A DNA stretch of 64,000 bases. Source: Streptomyces sp. NRRL S-337. Lineage in GTDB: Bacteria; Actinomycetota; Actinomycetes; Streptomycetales; Streptomycetaceae. Below are positions 1 to 8,704 of the stretch, one piece after another; position 1 is the stretch's first letter; each line of letters begins with the position of its first letter. Made by a program: the position numbers and the translations under genes. The DNA is taken from assembly GCF_000720175.1 (NCBI RefSeq), contig NZ_JOIX01000003.1, forward strand, positions 196,014-260,013, written 5' to 3'. The notes beneath the pieces are model-generated. The model was not told the origin of the DNA, ran no database searches, and saw only the letters and a list, made by a program, of their open reading frames with translations.

Positions 1-153
1 GTCGGTCCAGATCTGGAACAGCACGACGAGGAAGACCAGGGCGATGAGCATGCCGTACTGGCGCATGTTGGCCCGGGCGCGGTGGAACAGCAGGGTCAAG
101 GCCGGCGGTGACGCGGGCGGGTCCTCGGGGGGAGTGGTCGTGGTGGTGGTCAT
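1..153 (-). CDS. mmsB: Sugar ABC transporter permease, partial (MmsB/GguB type)
   Basis: This is the N-terminal end of an inner-membrane permease, cut by the left edge of the window. The reading frame starts at an ATG at 151-153 on the minus strand. A short Thr/Pro-rich cytoplasmic tail is followed by a basic stretch and the start of a first membrane helix (YGMLIALVFLVVLFQIW). It lies 9 nt after the stop of the ATPase gene and is the third component of the importer. Assignment rests on this N-terminus and on operon position behind the ATPase and binding protein. The substrate is probably a monosaccharide, by analogy to ChvE-GguAB. Confidence 0.8.
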   Translation of the reverse strand, partial: MTTTTTTPPEDPPASPPALTLLFHRARANMRQYGMLIALVFLVVLFQIWTD

Positions 154-162
154 GGCGGGGCC

Positions 163-1803
163 TCAGCTCCCGTTCCTGGTCGTACGGCGCAGGGTCATAT
201 GGCGCATCAGGACTTCCTGGGTGGCCTCGGTGCGGGAGACCTCACCGGTCAGCCGGCCCTCGGCCATGGTGTAGATCCGGTCGCACATCCCGAGCAGTTC
301 GGGCAGCTCGGAGGAGAGGAAGAGGACCGCCTTGCCGCGGGCCGCGAGTTCGCCGATCACGGTGTAGATCTCGTACTTCGCGCCCACGTCGATGCCGCGC
401 GTCGGCTCGTCGAGGATCAGCACCTGCGGGTCGGCGTGGATCCACCTGCTCAGCACGACCTTCTGCTGGTTGCCGCCGGACAGCCGGCCCACCTGCTCGG
501 CGACCGTGGGGGTCTTGATGTGGAGGGCCGTGCGGTAGTGCTCGGCGACCCGGCGTTCGTGGTGTTCGTCCACGAAGCCGCGCATGCCGTGCCGCCGGCC
601 GGCGTCGTGGCGCCGCATGCGGGGCAGCGAGGCCAGGGAGACGTTGCGCTGCAGGGTGTCGAGGAGGTTCAGGCCGTAGCGCTTGCGGTCCTCGGTGACG
701 TAGGCGAGGCCCGCGGCGATGGCCGCCGGTACCGTTCTGGTGTCGACCTCGCGGCCGCCGACGGCCACCGTGCCGGCGACGTACTGCCCGTAGGAGCGCC
801 CGAAGACGGACATCGCGAGTTCGGTGCGGCCCGCGCCCATCAGCCCGGCGAGGCCGACGATCTCGCCGCGGCGCACGGTGAGCGACACCTGGTCGACGAC
901 CGTGCGCCGATGGTCGACCGGATGGCGTACGGTCCAGCCGCCGACGGCGAGGGCCACCTGGTCGGCGTCCTCGCCCCGGTAGGGAGCGCGGTCAGGGAAG
1001 CGGTGGTCGAGATCGCGGCCGACCATGCCCCGGATGAGGCGTTCCTCGGACAATTCCGGTGCAGTAGAGGTGGCTTGACGCACCGTCAGCGTCTCGATCG
1101 TCCGGCCGTCGCGCAGGATGGTCACCGAGTCGGCGATCGCCCGGATCTCGTTGAGCTTGTGGGAGATGACGATGCCGGACACGCCATGGGCGCGCAGCTG
1201 GAGGATCAGTTCGAGCAGATGAGCGCTGTCCTGGTCGTTGAGCGCCGCCGTGGGCTCGTCCAGGATGAGCAGCTTCACCTCCTTCGCCAGGGCCTTGGCG
1301 ATCTCCACCAGCTGCTGCTGTCCCACGCCCAGCTCCGCGACCGGTGTCTGCGGCTTCTCGCGCAGCCCGACCCGCTCCAGCAGCCGGCTCGCCTCGCGGT
1401 AGGTGGCGTTCCAGTCGATGGTGCCGCGGGCCGATCGTTGCTCGTTGCCCAGGAAGATGTTCTCGGCGATCGACAGCTGCGGCACCAGCGCCAGCTCCTG
1501 GTGGATGATGACGATGCCGCGCTGTTCACTGGCCCGGATGTCCTTGAAGGCCACCGGCTCGCCCTCGAAGCGGATCTCGCCCCCGTAACTGCCGTGCGGA
1601 TACACGCCGCTGAGGACCTTCATCAAGGTGGACTTCCCGGCGCCGTTCTCCCCGCAGACGGCGTGGATCTCGCCGGCCCGTACGGTCAGATGCACATCAC
1701 AGAGCGCGGTGACACCAGGGAAGGTCTTCGTGATGGCGCGCATCTCCAGGACGGGCCGCGGTCGCCCGGCCGTCGGCAGCGGCTCACCGACGGGCCGGGT
1801 CAC
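163..1803 (-). CDS. mmsA: Sugar ABC transporter ATP-binding protein with two nucleotide-binding domains
   Basis: Cytoplasmic ATPase of 546 aa that powers sugar import. Two ABC domains are fused head to tail. The first has Walker [10 protein letters not shown] (about residues 53-61), a [14 protein letters not shown] signature region and Walker [12 protein letters not shown]. The second has a degenerate Walker A (GLMGAGRTE) and a canonical signature [14 protein letters not shown] followed by [12 protein letters not shown]. This two-domain layout and length are those of the RbsA/XylG/MmsA family. The start codon overlaps the stop of the binding-protein gene by 4 nt, so the two are translationally coupled. 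A MmsA/GguA assignment fits better than ribose or xylose import because the binding protein is ChvE-like, but the exact sugar cannot be read from sequence. Confidence 0.92.
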   Translation of the reverse strand: MTRPVGEPLPTAGRPRPVLEMRAITKTFPGVTALCDVHLTVRAGEIHAVCGENGAGKSTLMKVLSGVYPHGSYGGEIRFEGEPVAFKDIRASEQRGIVIIHQELALVPQLSIAENIFLGNEQRSARGTIDWNATYREASRLLERVGLREKPQTPVAELGVGQQQLVEIAKALAKEVKLLILDEPTAALNDQDSAHLLELILQLRAHGVSGIVISHKLNEIRAIADSVTILRDGRTIETLTVRQATSTAPELSEERLIRGMVGRDLDHRFPDRAPYRGEDADQVALAVGGWTVRHPVDHRRTVVDQVSLTVRRGEIVGLAGLMGAGRTELAMSVFGRSYGQYVAGTVAVGGREVDTRTVPAAIAAGLAYVTEDRKRYGLNLLDTLQRNVSLASLPRMRRHDAGRRHGMRGFVDEHHERRVAEHYRTALHIKTPTVAEQVGRLSGGNQQKVVLSRWIHADPQVLILDEPTRGIDVGAKYEIYTVIGELAARGKAVLFLSSELPELLGMCDRIYTMAEGRLTGEVSRTEATQEVLMRHMTLRRTTRNGS

Positions 1804-2903
1804 CGCAGCTGTCCCGCGGTGAAGTACCCCTCGCGCACAAGGATGTCGGTGTTCCCCTTGTCGATGCTCACCGGCTTCAGCAGATACGCCGGCACGGTCT
1901 TCTTCCCGTTGTCGTAGTCGGTCGTGTTGTTGACCTCGGGTTTTCGGCCGTGGAGCAGGGCATCGCCCATCTGCACGGCACTTGCGGCGAGTTTGCGGGT
2001 GTCCTTGAAGACCGTCTGTGTCTGCTCACCCCGGATGATGGACTTCACCGAGGCCAGTTCCGCGTCCTGCCCGGTGACGACCGGCAGGTCCGCGCCCCGG
2101 TAACCGGCGCTCTTGAGGGCGGAGATGATGCCCAGCGACATGCCGTCGTACGGGGACAGCACCGCGTCGACCCTTTCCTCGCCGTAGTTCTTGCTGATCA
2201 GGTCGTCCATCCGCTTCTGTGCGGTCCCGCCGTCCCAGCGCAGCGTGGTGGCCTGGTTCATTCTCGTCTGCCTGCTGCCGACCACCAGTTGCCCGCTGCG
2301 CAGGTACGGCGTGAGGACATCGAGGGCGCCGTGCCAGAAGTAGCGGGTGTTGTTGTCGTCGGGCGAGCCCGCGAACAGCTCGATGTGGTAGCTCTTGCCC
2401 GCGTCGCTGCGGGGCCGGCCCAATCTCAGCTTGTCGACGAGGTACTGCCCCTGGAGGCGGCCGACGCGTTCGTTGTCGAAGGACGCGTAGTAGTCGACGT
2501 TCTTCGTGCCCATGATCAGCCGGTCGTAGGCGATCACGGGGACGCCCGCGTCGTGCGCGCGCTGCAGTACGTCGGTGAGCGCGGAACCGTCGATGGCGGC
2601 GACCACCAGCAGCCGGTGCCCCTCGGCGATCATGTTCTCCAGCTGGGCGACCTGGTTCTCGACCTTGTCGTCGCCGTACTGCAGGTCCGCCTGGTACCCG
2701 GCCTTGCGGAACTGCTCCGCCATGTTCCGGCCGTCGGCTATCCAGCGCTCCGACGCCTTGGTGGGCATGGCGATGCCGATGGTGCCGCCCGCGCCGCGGT
2801 CGGGCCGGTAGCGGCTGCCGCCCCTGGCCTCCTGGCCGCAGGCGGTCAGCGAGACGGCGAGCAGGGCGGCGCTCGCGGTGACGAGGAGGGTACGGGAGCG
2901 CAT
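1800..2903 (-). CDS. chvE: Sugar-binding lipoprotein of the ABC importer (ChvE-like)
   Basis: Periplasmic-binding-protein family lipoprotein of 367 aa that captures the sugar outside the membrane. The N-terminus is a lipoprotein signal: MRSRT, a hydrophobic stretch, then the lipobox LTAC with Cys22. The mature part has the sugar-binding type 1 fold pattern ([16 protein letters not shown], then the hinge segment [17 protein letters not shown] and VPVIAYDRL). [19 protein letters not shown] is characteristic of xylose/ChvE-type binding proteins. The start is supported by AAAGGGAC upstream. It begins 4 nt after the U32-like gene and is the second gene of a four-gene transcription unit. Confidence 0.9.
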   Translation of the reverse strand: MRSRTLLVTASAALLAVSLTACGQEARGGSRYRPDRGAGGTIGIAMPTKASERWIADGRNMAEQFRKAGYQADLQYGDDKVENQVAQLENMIAEGHRLLVVAAIDGSALTDVLQRAHDAGVPVIAYDRLIMGTKNVDYYASFDNERVGRLQGQYLVDKLRLGRPRSDAGKSYHIELFAGSPDDNNTRYFWHGALDVLTPYLRSGQLVVGSRQTRMNQATTLRWDGGTAQKRMDDLISKNYGEERVDAVLSPYDGMSLGIISALKSAGYRGADLPVVTGQDAELASVKSIIRGEQTQTVFKDTRKLAASAVQMGDALLHGRKPEVNNTTDYDNGKKTVPAYLLKPVSIDKGNTDILVREGYFTAGQLR

Positions 2904-2907
2904 GGGA

Positions 2908-3882
2908 TCAGTCCCTTTCCGGTACGGGGAAGCGGTGCAGCCGGCCCGGGAGGCGGGCGCCCAGCGGTGACATCCCGCCGTCCGCGCCGTGCCGGGCCAG
3001 CAGGTCCAGGACCAGGCGTCCGCGCCGGACCCGTTCCCGGGCGGTGGCGAGGGCGTGCTCGCGCAGTTGCGCGCCGTAGGGATAGATGCCGGACGCGTTG
3101 CTCAGGCCGAACTTGAGGTACAAGGGCGCGCCGCGCCGGATCAGCTCGGCCGTCTCGTACATCCGCACATAGCCACCGAGGTCGTCGGGCGCCTCGACGT
3201 ACAGGTCCATCGGGGCACCGCTGACCCGCCGGATCTCGGTGAGGTGCTCCGCGGTCAGGTCGGAGGGCACGTTGAGGGAGTCGGCGCCGAGCCGCTCGTA
3301 CACGGCGAACGAGGCGGGATTGACCGGCCCGGAGAGGGCGGACACCTTGAAGGTGGTGTCGGCGGGCAGGTACCGGGCCGCCCGCAGCCGGTGCAGCGTC
3401 CACAGCACGCCCTCGTCCGCCACCAGCAGACAGCGCACCCCCAACTCCGCGGCCCGCAGGGCGTCTTCGACACATCCCGCGAGGCCATCATGGCCGCGGG
3501 CGCGCAGGCCCGCGCCGCCGGAGCAGGTGCGGGTGGAGCCGCCGATGTCCCAGGTGCCGCGCGGACCGGTGAACAGGCACAGCTCGATGTCGCGCGCGGC
3601 GCACGCCCCGGCCATCTCGGTGATCTCACCGTCGGTGAGCATCCACACGCCGCTGCCCTGACTGATCCGGTGGACCGGCACATCGAGCCGGGCGCTCTCC
3701 TCCAGCACGACGGACAGCGCCTCCGGGCCCTCCACCGACGGGATCTCGGTACGCCAGACGCCGCCGTCGGGAAAGGTGTGCGGTGAGGCGTCCGCGGGGT
3801 CGGCCGGGGGAGTGGGATGGCCGATGCGGGCGAGGGCACCGGCGCCGGGGCGACGGGGTTCTGACTCTGATGGGGCGGTCAC
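2908..3882 (-). CDS. U32 peptidase-like TIM-barrel protein
   Basis: A 324-aa protein heading the sugar-importer operon. I chose the GTG at 3882 because GGGAG lies 6 nt upstream; an upstream in-frame extension to 4017 runs through the hairpin at 3981-4022 and is Pro/His-rich, so it is unlikely. Segments such as YERLGADSLNVPSDLTAEHL, YVEAPDDLGGYVRMYE and LYLKFGLSNASGIYP resemble the barrel of U32 family proteins, which include proteases and RNA- or quinone-modifying enzymes. The characteristic U32 cysteine signature is not obvious, so peptidase activity should not be assumed. Its place in a sugar operon suggests a metabolic role. Another barrel enzyme family is possible. Confidence 0.6.
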   Translation of the reverse strand: MTAPSESEPRRPGAGALARIGHPTPPADPADASPHTFPDGGVWRTEIPSVEGPEALSVVLEESARLDVPVHRISQGSGVWMLTDGEITEMAGACAARDIELCLFTGPRGTWDIGGSTRTCSGGAGLRARGHDGLAGCVEDALRAAELGVRCLLVADEGVLWTLHRLRAARYLPADTTFKVSALSGPVNPASFAVYERLGADSLNVPSDLTAEHLTEIRRVSGAPMDLYVEAPDDLGGYVRMYETAELIRRGAPLYLKFGLSNASGIYPYGAQLREHALATARERVRRGRLVLDLLARHGADGGMSPLGARLPGRLHRFPVPERD

Positions 3883-3980
3883 GAGGCTCCCATGGTCGAA
3901 TGTTCGGTATCTCGGACGGCGTTCGGAGTGGTGGGTGTGCGGATGCCTTGTGCAGCTCGGGGGGTACGAAGGCACGTGGG

Positions 3981-4022
3981 GTGCGGTGGTACGGGGCGGG
4001 CGCGGCTCCCGTACCACCGCAC
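3981..4022. terminator. Strong inverted repeat, probable terminator of the dehydrogenase operon
   Basis: Perfect 15-bp arms (GTGCGGTGGTACGGG at 3981-3995 and its complement at 4008-4022) enclose a 12-nt loop. The element lies 39 nt past the stop of the dehydrogenase gene and about 100 nt before the start of the U32-like gene, both on the minus strand. There is no U-tract, as is usual for Streptomyces terminators. Confidence 0.65.
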
Positions 4023-4060
4023 GTCTCAGGAGGGCGGCAGCACCTCAAGCACGGCAGTGA

Positions 4061-5146
4061 TCAGGGACACAGCAGCACTTTCCCCGTCCCCGGGTCGCCG
4101 TCGCCGACCAGCGCGATGGCCTCGGCGAACCCCTCCAGGGGAAACTCATGGGTGATCAGCGGTGCCGGGTCGAGCAGTCCGCGGCCGAAGGCGCGCACCG
4201 CGTACGACCAGGCCGACGACGGCGCCCCGAAGATGCTGCGGATCTCCAGCTGGCTCAGGGACAGGTGCACCGGGTCGATCCCGGCCGCGCCCGGCGGGAA
4301 CATCCCGGTGAGCACCACCCGGCCGCCCCGGCGGGCCAGCAGGCAGGACGAGGCCGCGGTCGAGCGCGCTCCCGCGGTCTCCACGACCAGGTCGAAGCAG
4401 CCGTTGCGCTTCGCCGCCTGCTCGGGCGTGCACACCGCGCTCGCGTCGAACCGCAGCGCCTGGGCGCGGCGCCCGGACCGCGGATCGACCACCACGAGTT
4501 CGGTGGGTTCCGCCGCGGCCAGAAGCTGCACCGCGAGCAGCCCGAGCGTGCCCGCACCGACCACCGCGATCCGCTCACCGGGCCGCGGCCGCCCGGCCCG
4601 CACCGCCGCGGCGACCACCGCGGCCGGTTCCAGCAGCGCGGCGGCCCGCAGATCGGCGTCGTCGGGCAGCGGATGCAACAGCGCTGCGGGCACGGTGAGA
4701 TGGTCCGCGAAGCCGCCCGGCTCGGTGAACCCGGTCTCGGCGTACCCGCTGGTGCACAGGCTGGTCTCGCCGGCCCGGCAGCGCTCACATTCCCGGCACG
4801 CCCGGAACCCCTCGGCCACCGTCTTGCGCCCCACCAGCGCCGGATCGACCCCCGCGCCGACCGCCGCCACCGTGCCCGACCACTCATGACCGGGTACGAC
4901 GGGGTAGTGGACGTACCCGGCGTCGCGCCGGCCGTCATAGACCTCGCGGTCGCTCAGGCAGATCCCGGCGGCGGCGACCCGCACCAGCACCTCACCCTTC
5001 CCCGGCTCGGGCACCGCGCCGCGCACCAGCCGATGGTGCCGGGGCCGCTCGACGACGATCGACCGGCTGACCTCCGCTCCGCGGACCCGCCCCACCGCAT
5101 CCCCGTTCGCCGCCCGGCCGTCCAGGCGGCCGCCCGCTCGGCTCAT
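4061..5146 (-). CDS. Zinc-binding medium-chain alcohol/polyol dehydrogenase
   Basis: NAD(P)-dependent dehydrogenase of 361 aa, likely oxidising a sugar or polyol. Visible motifs are the catalytic-zinc region (AAAGICLSDREVYDG and VVPGHEWSGTV), the structural zinc cluster CRECERCRAGETSLC (C-x2-C-x2-C-x7-C) and the Rossmann loop VVGAGTLGLLAVQL. This matches the sorbitol/threonine dehydrogenase branch. The ATG at 5146 overlaps the stop of the dehydratase gene by 4 nt (ATGA), so a longer open frame to 5272 is rejected. With the neighbouring dehydratase and lactonase it would supply the first oxidation of an oxidative sugar route. The substrate is not defined by sequence. Confidence 0.87.
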   Translation of the reverse strand: MSRAGGRLDGRAANGDAVGRVRGAEVSRSIVVERPRHHRLVRGAVPEPGKGEVLVRVAAAGICLSDREVYDGRRDAGYVHYPVVPGHEWSGTVAAVGAGVDPALVGRKTVAEGFRACRECERCRAGETSLCTSGYAETGFTEPGGFADHLTVPAALLHPLPDDADLRAAALLEPAAVVAAAVRAGRPRPGERIAVVGAGTLGLLAVQLLAAAEPTELVVVDPRSGRRAQALRFDASAVCTPEQAAKRNGCFDLVVETAGARSTAASSCLLARRGGRVVLTGMFPPGAAGIDPVHLSLSQLEIRSIFGAPSSAWSYAVRAFGRGLLDPAPLITHEFPLEGFAEAIALVGDGDPGTGKVLLCP

Positions 5147-6297
5147 CGCGGCCGCCTCTGCTCCCAGCCCTCGGCCCAGAGGTCGAAGCGCGCCTGCTGC
5201 TGCGGGAATGCGGCCGCGGCGTCCGGATCGAACTCGACGCCGAGCCCCGGCGCGTGCGATACCGCGAAACAACCGGTCTCCGGATCCACGGACGGCGCGC
5301 CCCGCACCACCTTCGTGATGTCCGCGTCCGCGAAGTCGTTGAAGTGCTCCAGGACCTTGAAATTCGGTGTACAGGACGCGAGTTGGAGCGAGGCCGCGGT
5401 CAGTACCGCACCGCCGACGTTGTGCGGGGCCACCAGCACGTAATGCGTCTCGGCGGTCGCGGCGAGCTTGCGGGCTTCGAGAATGCCGCCGATGTGCCCG
5501 AGGTCCGGCTGGATGATGTCGGCCGCCTGCGCCTCGAACAGCTCCCGGAACTCGATCCGGTCGTGGATGCGTTCACCGGTGGCCACCGGCAGCTCCACCT
5601 TGTCCGCGACCTTCTTCAGGGCCTTGAGGTTCTCCGGCGGCACCGGCTCCTCCAGCCAGGCGGGCCGGAAGGGCGCCAGTTCGCGGGCGAGCCGGACCGC
5701 CGTGGCCGGGCTGAACCGGCCGTGCATCTCCAGCATCAGCTCGGTGTCCGGGCCGATGGCGTCCCGTACCGCCTCGATCAACGACACGGAGTACAAGGTC
5801 TGTTGGTGGTCCAGCTCGAAGTGGCCGGTCCCGAACGGGTCGATCTTCAGGGCCCGGTAGCCGCGCGCCACCACTTCCTGTGCCGCCTTGTGGTACGCCT
5901 CGGGGGTGCGCTCGGTGGTGTACCAGCCGTTGGCGTACGCCATCACGCGATCGGTGACCCGGCCGCCGAGGAGCTGCCACACCGGAACCCCGAGTGCCTT
6001 GCCCTTGATGTCCCAACAGGCCATCTCCACACAGGCGATCCCGGACATCACGATCTCGCCGGCCCGCCCGTAATCCCCGTACTTCATGCGCCGGACCAGA
6101 TCCTCGACCGCGAACGGATCCGATCCGCGGATGTGGTTCGCCTCCGCCTCGCGCAGATAGCCGAGCAGGGCATCGGTACGGCCGAGCATCCTGGTCTCGC
6201 CGACCCCCGTCAGCCCCTCGTCGGTATGGACGAGTACGTAGGTGAGATTGCGCCAGGGGGTTCCGACGACGTGTGTGCTGATTCCCGTGATGCGCAC
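5143..6297 (-). CDS. Enolase-superfamily acid-sugar dehydratase (mandelate racemase/galactonate dehydratase type)
   Basis: A 384-aa enolase-superfamily enzyme predicted to dehydrate a sugar acid to a 2-keto-3-deoxy acid. Metal ligands and acid/base residues are recognisable in order: LMLEMHGRF (Glu metal ligand plus His), WLEEPVPPEN, VATGERIH, the IQPDLGHIGG Asp and the APHNVGG His of the His-Asp dyad. These place it in the mandelate racemase subgroup near D-galactonate dehydratase. The GTG at 6297 is chosen because GGAGGG precedes it by 8 nt. It is the first gene of a two-gene operon with the dehydrogenase. Two direct repeats lie just upstream, probably the IclR binding region. Confidence 0.9.
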   Translation of the reverse strand: MRITGISTHVVGTPWRNLTYVLVHTDEGLTGVGETRMLGRTDALLGYLREAEANHIRGSDPFAVEDLVRRMKYGDYGRAGEIVMSGIACVEMACWDIKGKALGVPVWQLLGGRVTDRVMAYANGWYTTERTPEAYHKAAQEVVARGYRALKIDPFGTGHFELDHQQTLYSVSLIEAVRDAIGPDTELMLEMHGRFSPATAVRLARELAPFRPAWLEEPVPPENLKALKKVADKVELPVATGERIHDRIEFRELFEAQAADIIQPDLGHIGGILEARKLAATAETHYVLVAPHNVGGAVLTAASLQLASCTPNFKVLEHFNDFADADITKVVRGAPSVDPETGCFAVSHAPGLGVEFDPDAAAAFPQQQARFDLWAEGWEQRRPR

Positions 6298-6314
6298 GGC
6301 AATTGCCCTCCATG

Positions 6315-6344
6315 TCGTTCGAAATTTCGTCACTCGTTCGAAAT
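6315..6344. promoter_or_regulatory. Direct repeat TCGTTCGAAAT, candidate IclR operator
   Basis: TCGTTCGAAAT occurs at 6315-6325 and again at 6334-6344, a 19-bp spacing, on the plus strand. The first copy is part of the 10-bp palindrome CGAAATTTCG. They lie 18-47 bp upstream of the dehydratase start and in the divergent region shared with the IclR gene. Confidence 0.55.
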
Positions 6345-6476
6345 GGTGGCGTGACCGTAGTCAGCTCCCGACAGGGGTGTCAATGGGTTGCGCAGCGGCC
6401 GGTCCGTCCCCACCATTGCCCGGCGAACCCCGCTGTGCATAGCCTGCGTTCGGCATACCGGTCAGCGACCGGCTCC

Positions 6477-6484
6477 TCGAACGA
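6477..6484. promoter_or_regulatory. Third TCGTTCGA half-site before the IclR gene
   Basis: TCGAACGA (reverse complement TCGTTCGA) repeats the core of the two sites at 6315-6344 and lies 17 bp before the IclR ATG. Position and shared sequence suggest autoregulation, but 8 bp is short. Confidence 0.35.
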
Positions 6485-6501
6485 AACGGGTGGTGAGGCA
6501 C

Positions 6502-7278
6502 ATGGGACGGCTGGTCCCCGCGGTGACCAGGGCGCTCGACATCCTTGAGCTGTTCCTCGAAGGCGACGGAACGCTCTCCGCGCCCGACATCACCCGCAAG
6601 CTGCGGCTGCCGCGCACCACCGTGCACGAGCTGGTCACCACCCTCGCCGCCCGCTCGTACCTGGTACCCGCTCCCGGCCGGCCCGGCCACTACCGTCTCG
6701 GCGTCCGCACCTACCAGCTCGGCAGCCGCTACGCGGAACAGCTCGACCTCGCCGCCGAAGGCCAGCAGGTGGCCCGCGAGGTGGCCGAGACCTGCGACGA
6801 GACCGTGCACGTCGCGATCCTGGAGGACCTCGACGTCATCTACATCGCCAAGGTCGACTCCATCCACGCCGTGCGCATGGTCTCGGCCGCCGGCCGCCGG
6901 CTCCCCGCCCATTGCACCGCGGTCGGCAAGATGCTGCTCGCCGCCCTGCCCGCCGACGAACTGGCGCTCCGCATCGAGGAGGCCGGCGAGCTCGACGCGA
7001 TGACACACCACAGCATCACCGACCCCGAGGCACTCCGCGCCGCGCTCGCCGTCGTCCGCGAGCGCGGCATCGCCATCGAGCACCGCGAGTCCAACCCGGA
7101 CGTGAACTGCGTGGCCGCACCCGTACGGGACGGCACGGGCCGGGTCGTCGCCGCCCTGTCCGTCTCCGTACCCGTGATCCGCTGGAGCGAGGAACGCGAG
7201 GTCGAGCTCGCAGAACTGGCCGCCAAGGGCGCGAGCGACCTGTCCGTACGCCTGGGCCACCGCGGTGGCCACCGATGA
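6502..7278 (+). CDS. IclR-family transcriptional regulator
   Basis: A 258-aa DNA-binding regulator. The N-terminal winged helix (VTRALDILELFLEGDGTLSA, then RKLRLPRTTVHELVTTLAARSYL) is typical IclR. The C-terminal effector domain contains HVAILEDLDVIYIAKVDS, the family hallmark HCTAVGKMLLAALP, and GIAIEHRESNPDVNCVAAPV. The ATG at 6502 is used because the family domain begins 4 residues later; nearby upstream GTG codons are possible. It overlaps the lactonase gene by 4 nt and is divergent from the dehydratase operon, so it probably senses the sugar acid or its keto-deoxy product and controls all three units. Confidence 0.92.
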   Translation: MGRLVPAVTRALDILELFLEGDGTLSAPDITRKLRLPRTTVHELVTTLAARSYLVPAPGRPGHYRLGVRTYQLGSRYAEQLDLAAEGQQVAREVAETCDETVHVAILEDLDVIYIAKVDSIHAVRMVSAAGRRLPAHCTAVGKMLLAALPADELALRIEEAGELDAMTHHSITDPEALRAALAVVRERGIAIEHRESNPDVNCVAAPVRDGTGRVVAALSVSVPVIRWSEEREVELAELAAKGASDLSVRLGHRGGHR

Positions 7279-8117
7279 GGGCCGAGGTCGCGGTCCGCGC
7301 TTCGGCCACGCTCGGTGAGGGCCCCACCTGGGACCCGGCGACGGACCGCCTGATCTGGGTGGACATCCTCGGCTCCCGCATCCACACCTACCATCCGGCC
7401 ACCGGACGGCGCACCGTGATGGCCACCGGACAGCACGTCGGCGCGGCCAAACCGCGCGCGACCGGTGGCCTGGTGGTCAACCTGCGGGACGGCATCGCCC
7501 GCTACGACGCCGACGGGGGGTTCTCCTGGCTCCTACGCGACCCCGTCCCCGGCCGCCGTGGCAACGACGCCGCCGTCGCCCCCGACGGTTCGCTGTGGGC
7601 GGGCACCATGCGCTACGACGAGGCCGCGGGCGGCGGCACGCTCACCCGTATCGCCCCCGACGGTGAGACCCAGGTGATCTTCCGGTCCGTCACCGTCAGC
7701 AACGGCCTCGCCTGGAGCCCGGACGGCACTCGCCTCTACTACATCGACTCCCCGACCCGCCGCATCGACGTCTGCCGGATGAACGGTCAACTCCCGTCAG
7801 ACCGCCGCCCGTTGGTGGCCATCGAGCCCGACGCCGGCTACCCCGACGGCCTGACCGTCGACGCCGACGGCTGCCTCTGGGTCGCCCTCTGGGACGGCGG
7901 CCAGATCCGCCGCTACACCCCCCACGGCCACCTGGACCGCACCCTCCCGCTCCCCGTCCACCGCCCCACCGCCTGCAGCTTCGGCGGCCCGTCGCTACGC
8001 GACCTGTTCATCACCACGGCCGGATCCGGCTCCGCCCACCCCCACCCCCTCGCGGGCTCCCTCCTGGTGATTCCGGAAGCGGGGCAGGGCATGTCGGGCG
8101 TGGCGTTCGGAGGCTGA
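7275..8117 (+). CDS. SMP-30/gluconolactonase/LRE family sugar lactonase
   Basis: A 280-aa six-bladed beta-propeller lactonase that would hydrolyse an aldonolactone to the acid. Metal-binding positions are visible: Glu15 in LGEGPTWD, the Asn in GRRGNDAAVAPDGSLWAG, the Asn in VSNGLAWSPDGTRLYY and the Asp in YPDGLTVDADGCLWVAL. Length and blade spacing fit the family. The ATG overlaps the IclR stop as ATGA, fixing the start and showing co-translation. Between a dehydrogenase and a dehydratase, a lactonase is the expected middle step. Confidence 0.92.
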   Translation: MRAEVAVRASATLGEGPTWDPATDRLIWVDILGSRIHTYHPATGRRTVMATGQHVGAAKPRATGGLVVNLRDGIARYDADGGFSWLLRDPVPGRRGNDAAVAPDGSLWAGTMRYDEAAGGGTLTRIAPDGETQVIFRSVTVSNGLAWSPDGTRLYYIDSPTRRIDVCRMNGQLPSDRRPLVAIEPDAGYPDGLTVDADGCLWVALWDGGQIRRYTPHGHLDRTLPLPVHRPTACSFGGPSLRDLFITTAGSGSAHPHPLAGSLLVIPEAGQGMSGVAFGG

Positions 8118-8202
8118 CCGGCCGCCGGGAGGCCCTTTCGGGTGAGGCGTCGCGACCCCGCCCACCGGGCGCGCCGATGCCTGATAGCTCACGTAGTCAG
8201 TC

Positions 8203-8415
8203 GTGAATACCAACCAGCCGCACCGGATCAGCGCACGGGTCTGGACCACCAATGGCTGGAGCGCCAACGCCAAGGTCGAAGACGTCGCCGCCTTCCGGAC
8301 CTACCGGGACCAGGTCTACCCGCAGCGCCACTTTCCGCCGGGCACCCGGCTGTGCGCGGAAGGCATCCGCGGGGGCGAGAGCGTGGGCCTGCCCTGCGTG
8401 ACGCTGGTCGACTGA
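8203..8415 (+). CDS. Small hypothetical protein (70 aa)
   Basis: GTG-started 70-codon frame with high G/C at third positions and no antisense competitor. The protein (MNTNQPHRISARVWTTNGWS at the start, PPGTRLCAEGIRGGESVGLP later) has no signal peptide or membrane segment and two Cys. I do not recognise the family. A clear ribosome-binding site is lacking, so the start and reality are only moderately supported. Confidence 0.45.
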   Translation: MNTNQPHRISARVWTTNGWSANAKVEDVAAFRTYRDQVYPQRHFPPGTRLCAEGIRGGESVGLPCVTLVD

Positions 8416-8464
8416 GCCCCGGCGCGAAGCCCCGGCCGGCCGCGCCGGGGCTTCGCACGGAAGG

Positions 8465-8654
8465 TCAGCGGCTCCGCAGGACGAACACACCCCACCCGAG
8501 ATGTTCGCGCTGGTACCTGGCGTACGGGCGGGGAGGCGGCGAGTTCCGCGCGCAGCTCGTCGGCGAACTCGTCGTCGGGATTCGCGTCGAGCCGGCGGCG
8601 GATGTTGAGCCACTGCGCCGCGACGTAACGGTCCCAGCTGGTGCCCAGGTGCAC
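8465..8654 (-). pseudogene. Frameshifted small hypothetical gene
   Basis: Reading from a GTG at 8654 (GGGCGAG upstream) gives a good coding frame, HLGTSWDRYVAAQWLNIRRR followed by LDANPDDEFADELRAELAA. It then loses sense at about 8520-8535. The neighbouring frame continues plausibly as YARYQREHLGWGVFVLRSR and stops at 8465. One inserted G or two lost bases near CCCGTACGCC explains the break. This is either a real decayed gene or a base-calling error. The family is unknown to me. Confidence 0.5.
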
Positions 8655-8704
8655 AGCAACTCGCCCTTGCCGCACGCCGGATGGGCCCGTGCGGCCGCCC
8701 TGTC

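Noticed and set aside
199..1917. Long plus-strand open frame (572 codons) opposite the sugar ABC ATPase
   Set aside because: It is antisense to a gene with two full sets of ABC motifs; high-GC genes keep the opposite strand open. Its translation has no domain sense.
3626..4060. Frames spanning the region upstream of the U32-like gene
   Set aside because: They cross the 15-bp hairpin at 3981-4022 and have Pro/His-rich low-complexity products; the GTG at 3882 has a good ribosome-binding site.
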